This document shows positions 1-10,830 of a stretch of DNA of 64,000 nucleotides, in pieces. The DNA lies in contig NC_087071.1 in assembly GCF_963678635.1 (NCBI RefSeq), positions 9,721,842-9,785,841 of the forward strand, given 5' to 3'. The stretch is from Symsagittifera roscoffensis (taxonomy: Eukaryota; Xenacoelomorpha; Acoela; Convolutidae). The position numbers were made by a program, and so were the translations under genes. A model generated the notes under the pieces. It did not search any database. It had not been told where the DNA came from and saw only the letters and a list, made by a program, of their open reading frames with translations. Positions within the stretch are counted from its first letter, which is position 1. Every line of letters begins with the position of its first letter.

Positions 1-939
1 AATATGGAATAAACTGTACTGTAGAAAACTTTCAAATTAATTGAAACATATTCTTTTAAGATGTATCTAACTACCACCTAAAAGTAAGTTTGGCTTACAT
101 TCTCTAAAAAGATACAAAATATTTGAAATGATTCTCAACAATTCAGTCATTTTGATTAAAAAAGAAAACAAACTGTCTTATCAGATTGGTTGAATTTTGT
201 TTCTTAAAAATTTGCAGGATAAGATTTTTTGTTGAACTGAAGCTACTTTTCTAAAAAAGATAGAATTTCCGTGAAAACGACTCCTATTTTCTTAACTTTG
301 ATTGAAATGAATCAGATTTGATAGCCAAAAATATAGAAATATATAAAACCGACAGTTTTTTCATCAATCTCATCATTTTGATATAAACACATTTTTTTTG
401 TAAAATTCTGATCGGTTTAGTTTTTTATGGATATTTCTAGATTTTTGAAGATCCTAGAATTTAATGCGTAATAACTTCTTAAAAAGTCTTTGGCGTTAAT
501 CTTTAGCTTTTAGATGTTAATGAGGAATTTTCTCTGGCGGAATCAATCTACAACGTATTTTGTTCTATGCATTTCATTTTTGATTAATTTAGAGACATGT
601 GGCTTAAAACAATTTGAAAAGACGCCACCTAAGATCTGTTTAGAAGGTCGCGATGTGCGATTTTAATTTTAAATAAGTTTTTGGTCTCTTAATTTATTAC
701 CAGGTGCAAAATTATCTGAATAATCAATTTGATATCTAATAGGTGATATCTGAATAATCAGTTTTAAAATCAAGCAACTCATAAAATTTAAAATTTGAAA
801 GCTCACGTAAGACAAATTTTTAATAGTAATTTTTATTTAAACTCAATTTTTTTTTCTAGAAGTTTCTTTTTGGATGCTAAGACTATTATGAAATCTCTGC
901 AAGTTCTAAAAATTGTTTTAAATTTTTAACAAATGAGCA
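1..939. other. AT-rich flank, no gene seen
   Basis: Very AT-rich sequence with many T and A runs. I see no open frame of useful length on either strand, no RNA gene and no recognisable element. Confidence 0.6.
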
Positions 940-2212
940 AAAATTTATTGAATTTTTTTATGCAAGATGCAATTTTTTTTTGTGGTTTTTTGAAAAACAT
1001 TTGCAAAAAATTAACTTACATTTTTTAATTAAAATGTGAAGAACTCAAATTTTTTTGTAAAAAAGCGGGTGACATTAATGCTAAAAAATTTTCGATTTGA
1101 ACATTTTGAGTAATATTTCTTATTTTAAAACATTGTTTTTCTGATGTTTTTGATCAACATGAAAAATGGAATTCGAGGTAAATGATTTTGATCATCATTT
1201 AGGCAAAAAATGGATCAAATACATGCAAGAAAATAAACTTAAAAGTTTTATACTAAAAATACCATGAACTTTAACTATTAACAGTGCAAGAGAAATTTGT
1301 AACAATTCTCTTTAATGAAAAAAAAAAAGAATTTTTCTTAAAAGCAAAATAGTTTTGATTTTCTTAATATGTGTGCTGAAAGCATCGTAAATTAAATAAT
1401 AATTTTTTTTTATCATGTGCGCAAAAACGGTGATGACTTTTTTTCATGTGTGCAAAATATGTTTTTACAAGATGTTAAAATTGATTTAATTTTTATACCT
1501 TATTTGCAAAAAATGTTAAGACTTTGGCAAATTGCAAAACTAGTTTGATTTTAAATCCGTGTGCAAAATTTTTATGAGCAGAATTTCTTGAATTTTTTTA
1601 TGCAAGATGCAATTTTGGTTTGTGGTTTTTTGGAAAACATTTGCAAAAAATTAACATACTTTACTTTATTAAAATGAGAAGAACGCATTTTTTTTGTAAA
1701 AAAACGGGTGAAATTTTAGCTCAAAAATTTTCGATTTGAACACTTTGAGTGCTATTCCTTATTTCAAAACATTGTTTTTCTGATGTTTTTGATCAACATG
1801 AAAAAATGATTTCGAGGTACATGATTTTGATCACCATTCATAAAAAAAAATGGATCAAATACATGCAAGAAAAGAAACCTTAAAGTTTTATACTAAAAAT
1901 TTCATAAACTTTAACTATTAACATTGCCAGAACAACTTGTAACCATTTTCTTAATGAAAAAAAAATAAAAAGAATTTTTCTTCATTTGCAAAATTTTTGG
2001 ATTTTCTTAATAATTGTGCTGAAAGCATCGTAAATTAAATAATTTTTTTATCATGTGCGCAAAAACGGTGATGAATTTTTTGCATGTTTTTACTATAATT
2101 TTACAAGATGTTAAAATTGATTTAATTTTTATACCTTGTTAGCAAAAAATGTTGAAATTTTCGCAAATTGCAAAACTAATTTGATTTTAAATCCGTGTGC
2201 AAAACTTTTTAA
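940..2212 (+). repeat. Tandem duplication, two ~637-bp units
   Basis: Two diverged copies lie head to tail, roughly 940-1577 and 1578-2212. Shared landmarks include TTTTTATGCAAGATGCAATTT (near 955 and 1595), GATCAACATGAAAAA (near 1152 and 1793) and AAATCCGTGTGCAAAA (near 1552 and 2190). The offset between landmarks is close to 637 bp. No protein is encoded. It looks like a local duplication of non-coding AT-rich DNA. Confidence 0.8.
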
Positions 2213-2539
2213 ACGATTTTTTTCTCTGACCTATTACCTTATCTCTTTGTTCCTGTCGCTCAAAAAAATAACACTAGATTTTAAAAAAAATTCAATTACA
2301 AAACACAAGAAAACAACCAAAAAATTTCGAAATGAAGAGCTGTCGAGCTGCTGAATTCTCTAGGTTTGGTAAATTATCAATGGAGCGCAAAACTGGTCGT
2401 GCATCAATTGCGGGTGGTTGCCTTGATGGCTCGCTGACTGGAGTCCTCGGTTCAGAGAACCCCTTGCCCTCTTAATTTGTAATTGAGTTCTCCAAAGATC
2501 CTTCTTCTTCACACGTGAAAAGATTTTTCACAGTTTTCG

Positions 2540-2794
2540 TCACATATCTGGATAATTCGTTTCAATTTGTGCTGCAATCTGTAAAATCATTCCCATCGTT
2601 CCAACCTGATTCTCGGTTATGGGAACATGTATCTGGCGATGTTCACTGAAGTCTCTCCTCATGATCTCGATCATGTGCCACACTTGAATTGGAACATCCA
2701 TTTGAGCCAAAAAAAGTCCAGAGTTTGTCTCGAGCACCCTGTTTGTCCTCATTTCTGACAAAAACTCGACCGAGTACGTGAGGTTGAGTTTCTG
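2540..2794 (-). CDS. Possible exon of an unidentified host gene
   Basis: On the minus strand an open stretch of about 84 codons follows an acceptor-like CGCTCAG at 2795-2801 (complement). It ends in TYPDM-like residues at a TGA that could also be read as a GTGACG donor. Composition (IQVWHMIEIMRRDFSEH, ENQVGTMGMILQIAAQ) looks protein-like rather than random AT translation. A second minus-strand stretch at about 2343-2476, rich in Pro, Ser and Arg, could be another exon. I do not recognise the family. It may also be a chance frame in GC-richer DNA. Confidence 0.3.
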   Translation of the reverse strand, partial: QKLNLTYSVEFLSEMRTNRVLETNSGLFLAQMDVPIQVWHMIEIMRRDFSEHRQIHVPITENQVGTMGMILQIAAQIETNYPDM

Positions 2795-2812
2795 AGCGGA
2801 GAAGAAAAACAA

Positions 2813-3504
2813 TTACTGAGTACAGGAATATGGAGCAACGAATATGACTGATTTTGAGCTGAGAGGAGCTAATTGACGGTTGTAAAGTTGAAATTAAAAT
2901 GAATCATACTCAAAAGTGATGGGCATTTTCAACTCAAATTTGTTGAAAACCATTCCGATTAGGTTTTCCGTATATGGACGGTAGTGGTATTCATTGAAGA
3001 CTCAGCTTCTTTTTCGGGAAATTTGCTAATTTTTGCAGCCAATCCGCAAAAATGTTCCAATAAAGACAATTTTTACAATTTCTTGATTGTTTCCAATCAA
3101 AAAAACTTTTCATTTATCTTAGAATATCGTAATCAATCAAACAAAGAAATTCATCTTCTAAGGAATCAACTTTTCCAAATAAGAAAAAATCTGAATGAAA
3201 ATAATACTTTTTTTTTGAAAAACCTCAATTACTCTGTACTAAAACAGAAATGATAACATTCCAAGGTAAAATAGAGAAATTTGATTTTGTGGAGCAATGA
3301 ACCCAGGATTGTCAAAACATAAACATAGAGGAGACTCAAGTTGATTACAATGTTACAATTTTTGCTGTTTTGATCAAAAACGTTCCAATGGGTTGTGCAG
3401 ACTCAGTATTACTCGAAATTTTACTAAAAAATTATTCTGTTAAATGTGTTTTTTCTAACAAAAACTAGCGTTATTACAAAGATCAGTTTTGTCTTTTCCG
3501 CGCA
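2813..3504. other. AT-rich stretch, no gene seen
   Basis: An open frame at 2984-3253 (+) is Asn, Phe and Lys rich, has no recognisable motif, and reads like translated AT-rich DNA. Nothing else is supported here. Confidence 0.5.
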
Positions 3505-5336
3505 TTGGCTATGTACATGCACGGACACAATGATCTCGACTCTCACACTTCTAGATACTTTACTGATTTTCTATCAAAGTCTGGTTATGATCCTAAAAGC
3601 TTTCGTGGAGTTTCCGTTGAAGTCTTACCTGTTCTTACCTGTTGTCGAAGGAAGTGTGCGAAGAAACGTCTATATATACTTTTTCGATATTCAAGAAAGA
3701 GAATATATAGAGAACCTAGCTCGACGAAGTATTGCAAAATTTCATAAAGTAGTCAAACTATTGACATTCAACAATTCTATTATTCATAAAAATGATATAG
3801 ACAGTTTCTTCAAGAGTTTTTATAGGTTGAATGTAAGTTTCTCAATTGGAAGTTTTCCGTTTGAAGAAAACTAAAAACTTGGTATGAGCCATTTGCTCTC
3901 TCCTTATGAGCTCAGCCAGTATGATATAAGAATGTGGTAAGAATCCGCTAAGAACAATTGTTGTGTTTCCTTAGTTCTTTATTGCCTAATAGTGATGCGG
4001 CAAACCCGAAACGGAAAGCTTCTATACTGAACATTATTCAGAGAGCGAGTAGTTTTTACTACGTAGCAATTTTTGATTTTGAGTCGATTTGTGTTCCTTC
4101 AGAGGAACTGAAAGAAACACAAACTACAATCTGGACTGGAAGACTTAATGTGGTGGATATGATTTGAATTTGATCAAGTCATAGCTAATCTCTAATTGGG
4201 TTCGCGATAAAGAACAGAAAACATCAGTCATCAAATCAGCGAACAATTTTATATCTTCCAAAAGGAGATGTACAATTTCTCGGCATAATGAAAGTTTTGG
4301 GTGGAGCAACAATTCTGGACTCCTTCTTCAAAGGCTATAAAGCTAGTGAAACGAAAATTTATTCCCCTATGAGTTGTTTGACAACCCTTGGCAAGCTTGA
4401 TTTTCCCTAGATGCCACCGTATGAGACCGTTTTTAGTAAACTCAAAAACAATTTTCCAGACAAAGACTGTAATGATTATGAGAAACTTAGAAAGAGTGAG
4501 CTTGATGAGCAACGAGCACTGAAAAAATTTCACATCAGGACTGTACCCCATCTGGTTTGAACAATTACAATAACTTACAAGACACTTGGCAGAAAAACAG
4601 AATGACTGTGTTTAAAGATTTTTGCATAGGTACAACAACAAGAATGTCGTTCCAACCCTGGAAGCATCGAAACAAATGATTCGGTTTTATCATAAAACGG
4701 GGATAGATAAGTTGAAAAAACTTGAACACTTACTAGCCACCAGCAAATAATGTCTGCACAAACCTAAGTTTTAATTCTGTCCATTTCGCGAAAGTGATAA
4801 AGAGATGTGTAAAAAAAATACGAGAATAATTGATTTGTGGTCTTTCGATTGTGTTCACTCGGAAAGCTCTATTTAATAAAAATTTCATCAGAAATTCATC
4901 ACAAAAATGTAAATCGATCGCTGGAACTGATGCAAGCCAGCTTTACCCAAACTCAATTTCTTAGCTCGAGCGTGTTGCAGTACCCATAGAAACCATGATG
5001 AACGGGAGCCGCGACTTATCAAAGAGTAAATTTGATGTACCGAGATGCTATGTTTGTGTAGCAAGTCATCTTACTGCAATGACAACAAGCCTGATAATTT
5101 CAATTTTAGCAGCAAAGGTTTGAACAAACGAGTTCTAGAAGATTCTGGAGACGGACCCATGTCAAAGTATAGAAGAGTACTCCATGAAGCAATCAACCTA
5201 ACATTTTCAAACAGAAAATCCAGAACCGTAAATCATATGCGTGCTACAAATGAGCAGACAAAGACAGGACTGAGTTGTTTTTATCCAAAAAGACAACTTC
5301 GAACTGATGAAATTCATACAAATTCATTGATTTCAT
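3505..5336 (+). pseudogene. Decayed type-B (protein-primed style) DNA polymerase gene
   Basis: Pieces of one protein appear in order on the plus strand but in shifting frames. An N-terminal segment (MYMHGHNDLDSHTSRYFTDF, 3511 on) leads into DIQEREYIENLARRSIAKF (near 3690) after a short duplication. At 4072-4086 FDFES matches the DxE of an exonuclease I motif. From 4240 to 4560 a 107-codon frame (VQFLGIMKVLGGATILDSFF and a Lys/Asp-rich stretch) has one internal TAG at 4408. The last piece (GLSCFYPKRQLRTDEIHTN) ends near 5336. The order and wording match polymerases of the DNA_pol_B_2 type found in Polinton-like elements and linear plasmids. No integrase, ATPase or capsid genes of a Polinton are visible nearby, so the parent element is unknown. 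It is certainly non-functional. Confidence 0.72.
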
Positions 5337-5944
5337 GATACATTGTAATAAACTTGAAAGAATTGATGCCATGTAAAAAAAAAATTTACGATGAAGTTTT
5401 TTGTTGTTTTCTGATGAAAAAATTGCATTAAATTTCAACAACGACGCATTGATTTATATATTTTCTTCGTAATTTAATTTTTTTGTCAAAAATTTTTTTT
5501 TTCGAAGCAGGTTTCTGCTAGGTCAAGCATAAGGAAATCATAAAAAGCAAGACATAGCTTGAATTAGATCAAATATTAGAGTGTTCTGAAGATTTAGCTC
5601 TGACTTACCATGAACGAAAAATTATTTAAGAAAATATATTTATCCTACAACCCACACGTAATTAACCCTTGATATTTACAATTTAGATAAGATGCGCCAA
5701 GATTTTTGCAAAAACAACTAGACACTTCCACACGAAGTCAAAAAACATACTGTTTTTTTCATACATTTCTCTTATCATTGCACAAACCAAGAAACCTTAC
5801 CAATTCTCTTCCCTATCTTAATATTTTTTAGACTCTATACCCAATGTATAAGGTTATCTATAACGTATCCTTTATAACGTATCGTTTTTTGTTCCTTTTC
5901 AGTTTTCTATCATCATTTTTTTCCAGGTCAGATAGCTCTCTCAA
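5337..5944. other. AT-rich stretch, no gene seen
   Basis: AT-rich DNA with short T and A runs. No frame, repeat or element end could be supported. Confidence 0.5.
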
Positions 5945-6789
5945 AGATTAGCTTAGCCTCGTATCCGAAAGCCCCCCCCCCCCCCCCCCCCGAGAAGAGC
6001 TTTCCAAAACCTTCTTATAACTTAACATGGTACAACGAGAAGCTGGACGTCTTCCATTTGTACAATTAAACCGGTACGAGAGAATGACTCATTAGGGCGA
6101 AGATGTGCTATTGACATGGATCAATGTAATCGTTACAGCCTATAAGCTACTACCAAAACAGCCACCACTCTCTAAAAAACTAAAAAACGCCAATGGCATT
6201 GAAAACGGGGTTGGAAACAATTAGCAATTTTTGGTTTTTAGTTATGCAAGGTGTGTTTGAACCATTTCAGATATATTTACCTCAGATTTGCATTACCTGG
6301 ACATAATAAGATGAAATACCTCATTTAGGTAAATTCAGAAAATAATGAAATTTAGACAACCAATCTGTTAATTTGTTTAAGCAAGACTCAAATTTTTTTA
6401 TAAGACTCAAGTAAGTTTTGTAATACTCAAGAAAATTTGGACCGTCTGGTCAGTTGAAAGGGAAACCTCCCTAATCGACAGGATTACTGTTTACTTGAAC
6501 TTTAAACTCTTGCTCTTCACTCATGATCGTTGTACTAATTCTTGGAATTCTCTGTCAGGAACAAAGACAAGTCTACTCAGGTAATTAATCAACATGGGGA
6601 AATTGCGAATGGCAATTTGACTCTGGATAGTTTTTCAAACGTATCCTCCGCAATTGTAAAACCGGCTGTTCTGAATTTTGACTTCTGTTTTTCCGTTATT
6701 GCGAGAACACTGAGCATGACCGAGCGATTTCAAATTGTTTAAAAATTCAGTTTGAAACAAAAACTTTCTTAAAATGACCGGCTGGCACA
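5945..6789 (-). repeat. Relic LTR plus leader of the main LTR family, reversed
   Basis: Read on the minus strand this is an old LTR followed by leader sequence. The outer end is TGTGCCAGCCGGTCATTTT at 6771-6789, matching the TGTGCCAGTCGGTCAT start of the intact LTRs. Inside are the CATGCTCAGT..TCTCGC block (near 6710), the hairpin block around GAAATTGCGAATGGCAATTT (near 6600) and TAAGCTACTACCAAAAC (near 6147). The leader part near 5951 (GCTTAGCCTCGTATCCGAAA complement) matches the leader of copies 1 and 2. It contains a run of 20 C at 5972-5991. Internal deletions make it shorter than 886 bp. Confidence 0.75.
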
Positions 6790-7754
6790 AGAACAAATTC
6801 TATTCAGATAAAATTCAATCAAATATTCATACTAACATTTCCCACTGGAGATAATCTAAGTTTGTTATATTATTATTGTAATTATCATACACCAGAAATA
6901 AATTAAATAGATGAAAAATAAATAAATATATAAATATGTAATAATATGAAAATTACTAGGTTGCTTTACAAAAACAATCATTAGTCTGGGCTAAAACTGG
7001 GAACACATCTTGATATGCGAAGCAAAATCGTTTTATTTTGATGCTTCCGTTTATGACAGTGGAACTTCATTTTTGCGTTGAAATGGTCAGCAGTTTTTTC
7101 AGGACTTGATTCCCCGAAGGTAGCACTAGGCTTAACTCAAAGGTGAAAAACAAGTATTAAATTTAGTTCAAACTCCTGACGACAACCTATGGCTTTCCTA
7201 TACTGATATCATTGGCCAATTTATCGATAAGTTTTTGCATTTGGTGAAATTACACGCGCTGCTGCGATGGTAAACGTAGCAAAAAAATTTCAGATCTCTC
7301 CTAGACTCGCTCAAGCTTGGACTTGGTTAAAATTTTACAATACTTGTACGCATCTGAACCTGTCTTTAGACCTGAAGAGTTTTAATGATTGAACATTTAA
7401 ACATCCAGGAAACTTTGATAGAAAGTAAATCTCAAACGTTTTAATAACTATGTGCAGCGTAAGGATTCTTACAACAAAAAAATCCAACTGACATCTAAAT
7501 TATACAAAATTTTGCTGAAAAAGTTTATTGTAAATTAAATTAAATAAATGAATTTGTGAAAACAATTTAGTACTAAAGCATCATGTTGAAAAAGGAACTC
7601 TGAATTTATTTGATTAGATTCAACGGTTTTTCAACTCCTTAAATTAATTGAAAGTTTTATTTTAGTTTGAGGAAAATTGATTAACAGAAGTTTCCGAGTT
7701 AAATTTTGATTTAAACTTATACGTTTTTGAATAACAAAAAAAAATAGTCTGAAA
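6790..7754. other. Unassigned AT-rich stretch with short open fragments
   Basis: Plus-strand fragments between about 7170 and 7400 (for example QISPRLAQAWTWLKFYN in one frame) look faintly protein-like but are split between frames and were not recognised. A low-complexity TAAATAAATATATAAATA stretch lies near 6910. No element ends are seen. Confidence 0.35.
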
Positions 7755-9235
7755 CTAAATTTTCAGTGTAAGCTCTCTGCTTCTAAACTCAACGCGCATG
7801 TTCAAGTCCGGCTTTTCTTTACTGTTATGTATTGCTGCGAGTGTTAACAATTAGTTTGGTTGTTCGGTCTATCTTTAATTTCCCATGTAGCATCTGCGCG
7901 ATATCCCTTAAGTCCGCATTGCTGGAATCGGAGGCCTATCAGAGAGTCAATATTTTATGTTCCTCAATTCTAGTGTTGAATAATTGAACAAGTTTTCCGA
8001 CATAGGTTGAGTCACATCCACTACAAGACAATTTATAAATCACACTTGACCTGAGTTCATCACAAGATGCCGACTTCAGCGATGATAAACTTGGATGTAG
8101 TTTCCTTGTGATAAAAATTACTTCAACGTTGGTAAAATTTCTTAAGCGGTCTGCAAATTATAGGCTGTGGTTATCTTTATATTGAACCATCAGCATTGGT
8201 AGCTTTACATCATTTGGTGAGTGAGTTGAATAACTCGCACCGTCCAGTGGCTTTCTCTTACCCTGAATGATTTCGCACAATTTACGGAACAAATTTTGAG
8301 GTACTGATTTGTCAGTCATTGTGCCGTGTTGTTTCCCATATGTTTCTCAAATTGCTCCCAGCTAGACATACTCCTGAACACTCATTATACAGTGCCTCAA
8401 AACTACGCTAGAACTTAATAGTGCCCGCCCAAGCACTATAATTCAATATAGTTTCAGTATCAGTTAATTTTTGATGCCAATCGTAAATTACCCTCTTATG
8501 CAATACGTTTATGTTCAAAATCCGTTACGCCAAATTACCGCCTCGAATTTTTCGCGGGAGTTAACTGCAAAATTGGAAGAAAGGAACTGACGCATCAAAA
8601 AAGGTGTTGCCTCACCCTTGACTGTTCTAACAATGTCACCCACCTACATGAGGAAAAAATTTATCTGTGGAGTATCCTTCTCATTGTTCTAAGAGCGGCA
8701 GTAGCTATTACAATAGCATACTATGTAAGTTGTTGTTGCTTAAACTTCATCAGATGTTTTTCTATTTTTCAGGTTGTACCAGTTCCGATATCTCTCGCAT
8801 TCAAGTCCTTTCGACCTATATAATACTTTCCTGCTAAAATATAGACACAAACCGTTCTTGTAATCCGTTTGCTGTACCACCGCCCCCCTCTATCTATAGA
8901 TATACACGAATTTAGTTCTATTCAGTCATAGAGTTGCATGAAATACCGCGATGGAAGCGCCAACTGCTTTTACATCAGTTTGAAGATACCATGAATCAGG
9001 ACACTTGAAATACACCTTGCTGCTTTCGTTTTTGAAACGCTTTTTCCTTTTACACCGTTGGCTTTCCGGAGGCGACTCCTTGCTGAACAGCTTCTGTATG
9101 GCGTTTTCTCATTAGTGCACAGCCAGAGGAACTTAAGCGTAAAAATTTTTCAAGTCAAGAGATGGTATAGTTTTACCCGGCTCTGAAGTCGTGTTTTCAA
9201 TTGTTTCTGTTGCCTCTTTAGCGTTGGTTTTGTAT
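7755..9235 (-). pseudogene. Penelope-like retroelement relic: RT with inserted PHD-like finger, then GIY-YIG
   Basis: On the minus strand, fragments of one protein occur in the expected order. RT motif A is SLDLKNFYA (about 9136-9165) and motif B is QTDVKAVGASIAVFHA (about 8935-8990). A Cys/His-like segment with YRSKGLECERYRNWYN (about 8770-8850) resembles a PHD-type finger. Motif C reads stop-V-G-D-IVRT near 8628-8648, where YVDD is expected. A thumb or linker region has NYSAWAGTIKF (near 8425), then comes SSVIYKLSCSGCDSTYVGK (about 7995-8055), a GIY-YIG endonuclease core. The end is KPDLNMRVEFRSRELTLKI, stopping at 7755-7757. At least five stops and several frameshifts kill it. RT followed by GIY-YIG is the hallmark of Penelope-like elements. 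The finger between motifs B and C is my reading of a decayed segment. Confidence 0.7.
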
Positions 9236-10830
9236 GTTTCTATTTCTTGTCTATATACATCCAATTTGTGTGGGGTCATGCGACTCGCCCCCTTTCTGTG
9301 CGGTACGGCCGACTCCTTTAATTCTATGTTCAACATAATTACAACATCCGATGTCCGCCTTATGTCTTGAGACAACGTCTTGATTTCTATTTTACACATC
9401 CTTGATGACTTAGAGCTGTTCGTCCATTATCTTTACCCTCATATGTTCAATTTCTGGCCATACCGGTTTGTCCATATCCAACTGCTCAGTTGTGAATCTT
9501 TCTGGAAAATTTGAACAGCTCGAGAGTACATCGTCCGTCTCTTAAGTGAAGTAATAACTCCTGTTGAATTTTTTTTTCGCTTTAAACTACTCAAGATACA
9601 AATTTTATATTTGTGATTTGGACAATCAAGAAATTCATAATTGCTTAACGTTTTGAGTCATTGCATATCTAGCTTTAAACGGCTGTGCATATCCCATTTT
9701 CCTCCCTCACTGGATTGTGATTGGTGTATCAAGAGCATTCAACAAGACACTGACGCAGAGGCTAGCCTTGGGGAATGAGAAAGATCTTCCTAAAATAGCA
9801 GCACTTTGGCTATTTGGGTTCGGTATTACACATACCTGTTAATTATCACTGAGATGGTTGTAGTCCCTCATTCTCAATCTCACAGTTGCAGCCTCATTGG
9901 CTTTCAACCTCACATTCCTACTCAAGAAAACATGAGCTTTACACTCCAGTGTCATTATCAAATTTACCGGTTTTGTTTCGTACTTCCTTTCCGAGTTTCG
10001 AATTCTGAACATAGCATTGTTCAGATCAACCGTTACAACAAAGTTCCTGGTGAAATCTCTGTCTAAAAGGAACTGATCTGATTCATCTAGATTCTCCACT
10101 GCCAGAAAAACCATCCACAGAATGCGTTCCACCAAATTTAAAGCTATGATCTCTGTTCTGCCGAGTACCCTTGGTGCCCCCTTGTTTGCTGCAGACAACC
10201 GGATTCCGGACTCTATCAGGTTATCTTTATGGACTCCCATCCGTATACATGTTTGGGCTCCCGTATCTAAAAATCCTTCCAACGACGTCTTCCTTCCGTT
10301 TATTTCAATTACATCGACAGAAATGTCCGCCTCCGTTCCCAGCTGCATGGCGTCCTCCTCAAGCATGGCGAAGTATCCATTAGGTATGACTATGAGCTAC
10401 TCTCGGCCTTAAGGATCTGGCCCGCCAGGTCGTCGTCACAAGTATCATCGACTTCGTATAAGTGTTGATTCCATCTACGTTTATCATGACCTCGTGGACC
10501 ATATGCTTCGGTATATCTGCTATTTTTTTTATCAATTTCCCACCGCCTCAAGTCAATAGCGTTATGATGGCTTTTGATAAAATTCGAGGACTAACATAGC
10601 TCAAATAATCCGCATATACATCTATGTGCATCAAGGTGTGGTCACTTGGTTCGCTTAGGTTCCTCAAAATTTCGTAACCACCTACCATGATTATCGGCAT
10701 TATTCTAGGCCCAATTTTTGTGATCCTGAACGGCTTCACGGTTTCCATCTTCAGAGTATTGCAATTGCTTCTGAACTTGAGAGTGTCGCTTACCTCGATT
10801 TCTGTTATTTCCCCTGACAATGTTTCGTCT
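9236..10830 (-). pseudogene. Relic protease and start of RT, reversed copy of the main LTR family
   Basis: Minus-strand frames match the protease region of copies 1 and 2. Examples are SDTLKFRSNCNTLKMETVKP..FRITKIG and NLSEPSDHTLMHIDVYADYL (10548-10820). MLEEDAMQLGTEADISVDV, the aspartic protease motif LDTGA, then SGIRLSAANKGAPRVLGRTE and LDESDQFLLDRDF follow (9839-10366). The matching frame ends in a conserved pre-RT stretch with HRKGASRMTPHK (about 9236-9330). At about 9235 it switches, still in frame, into the Penelope-like RT relic, so this LTR copy is cut off before its RT palm. Stops and frameshifts are frequent, so it is an old, dead copy. Confidence 0.82.

Noticed and set aside
3446-3874. 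Intact 142-residue membrane-like protein
   Set aside because: Hydrophobic residues arise from the wrong frame over the first part of the polymerase pseudogene. The true fragments lie in other frames.
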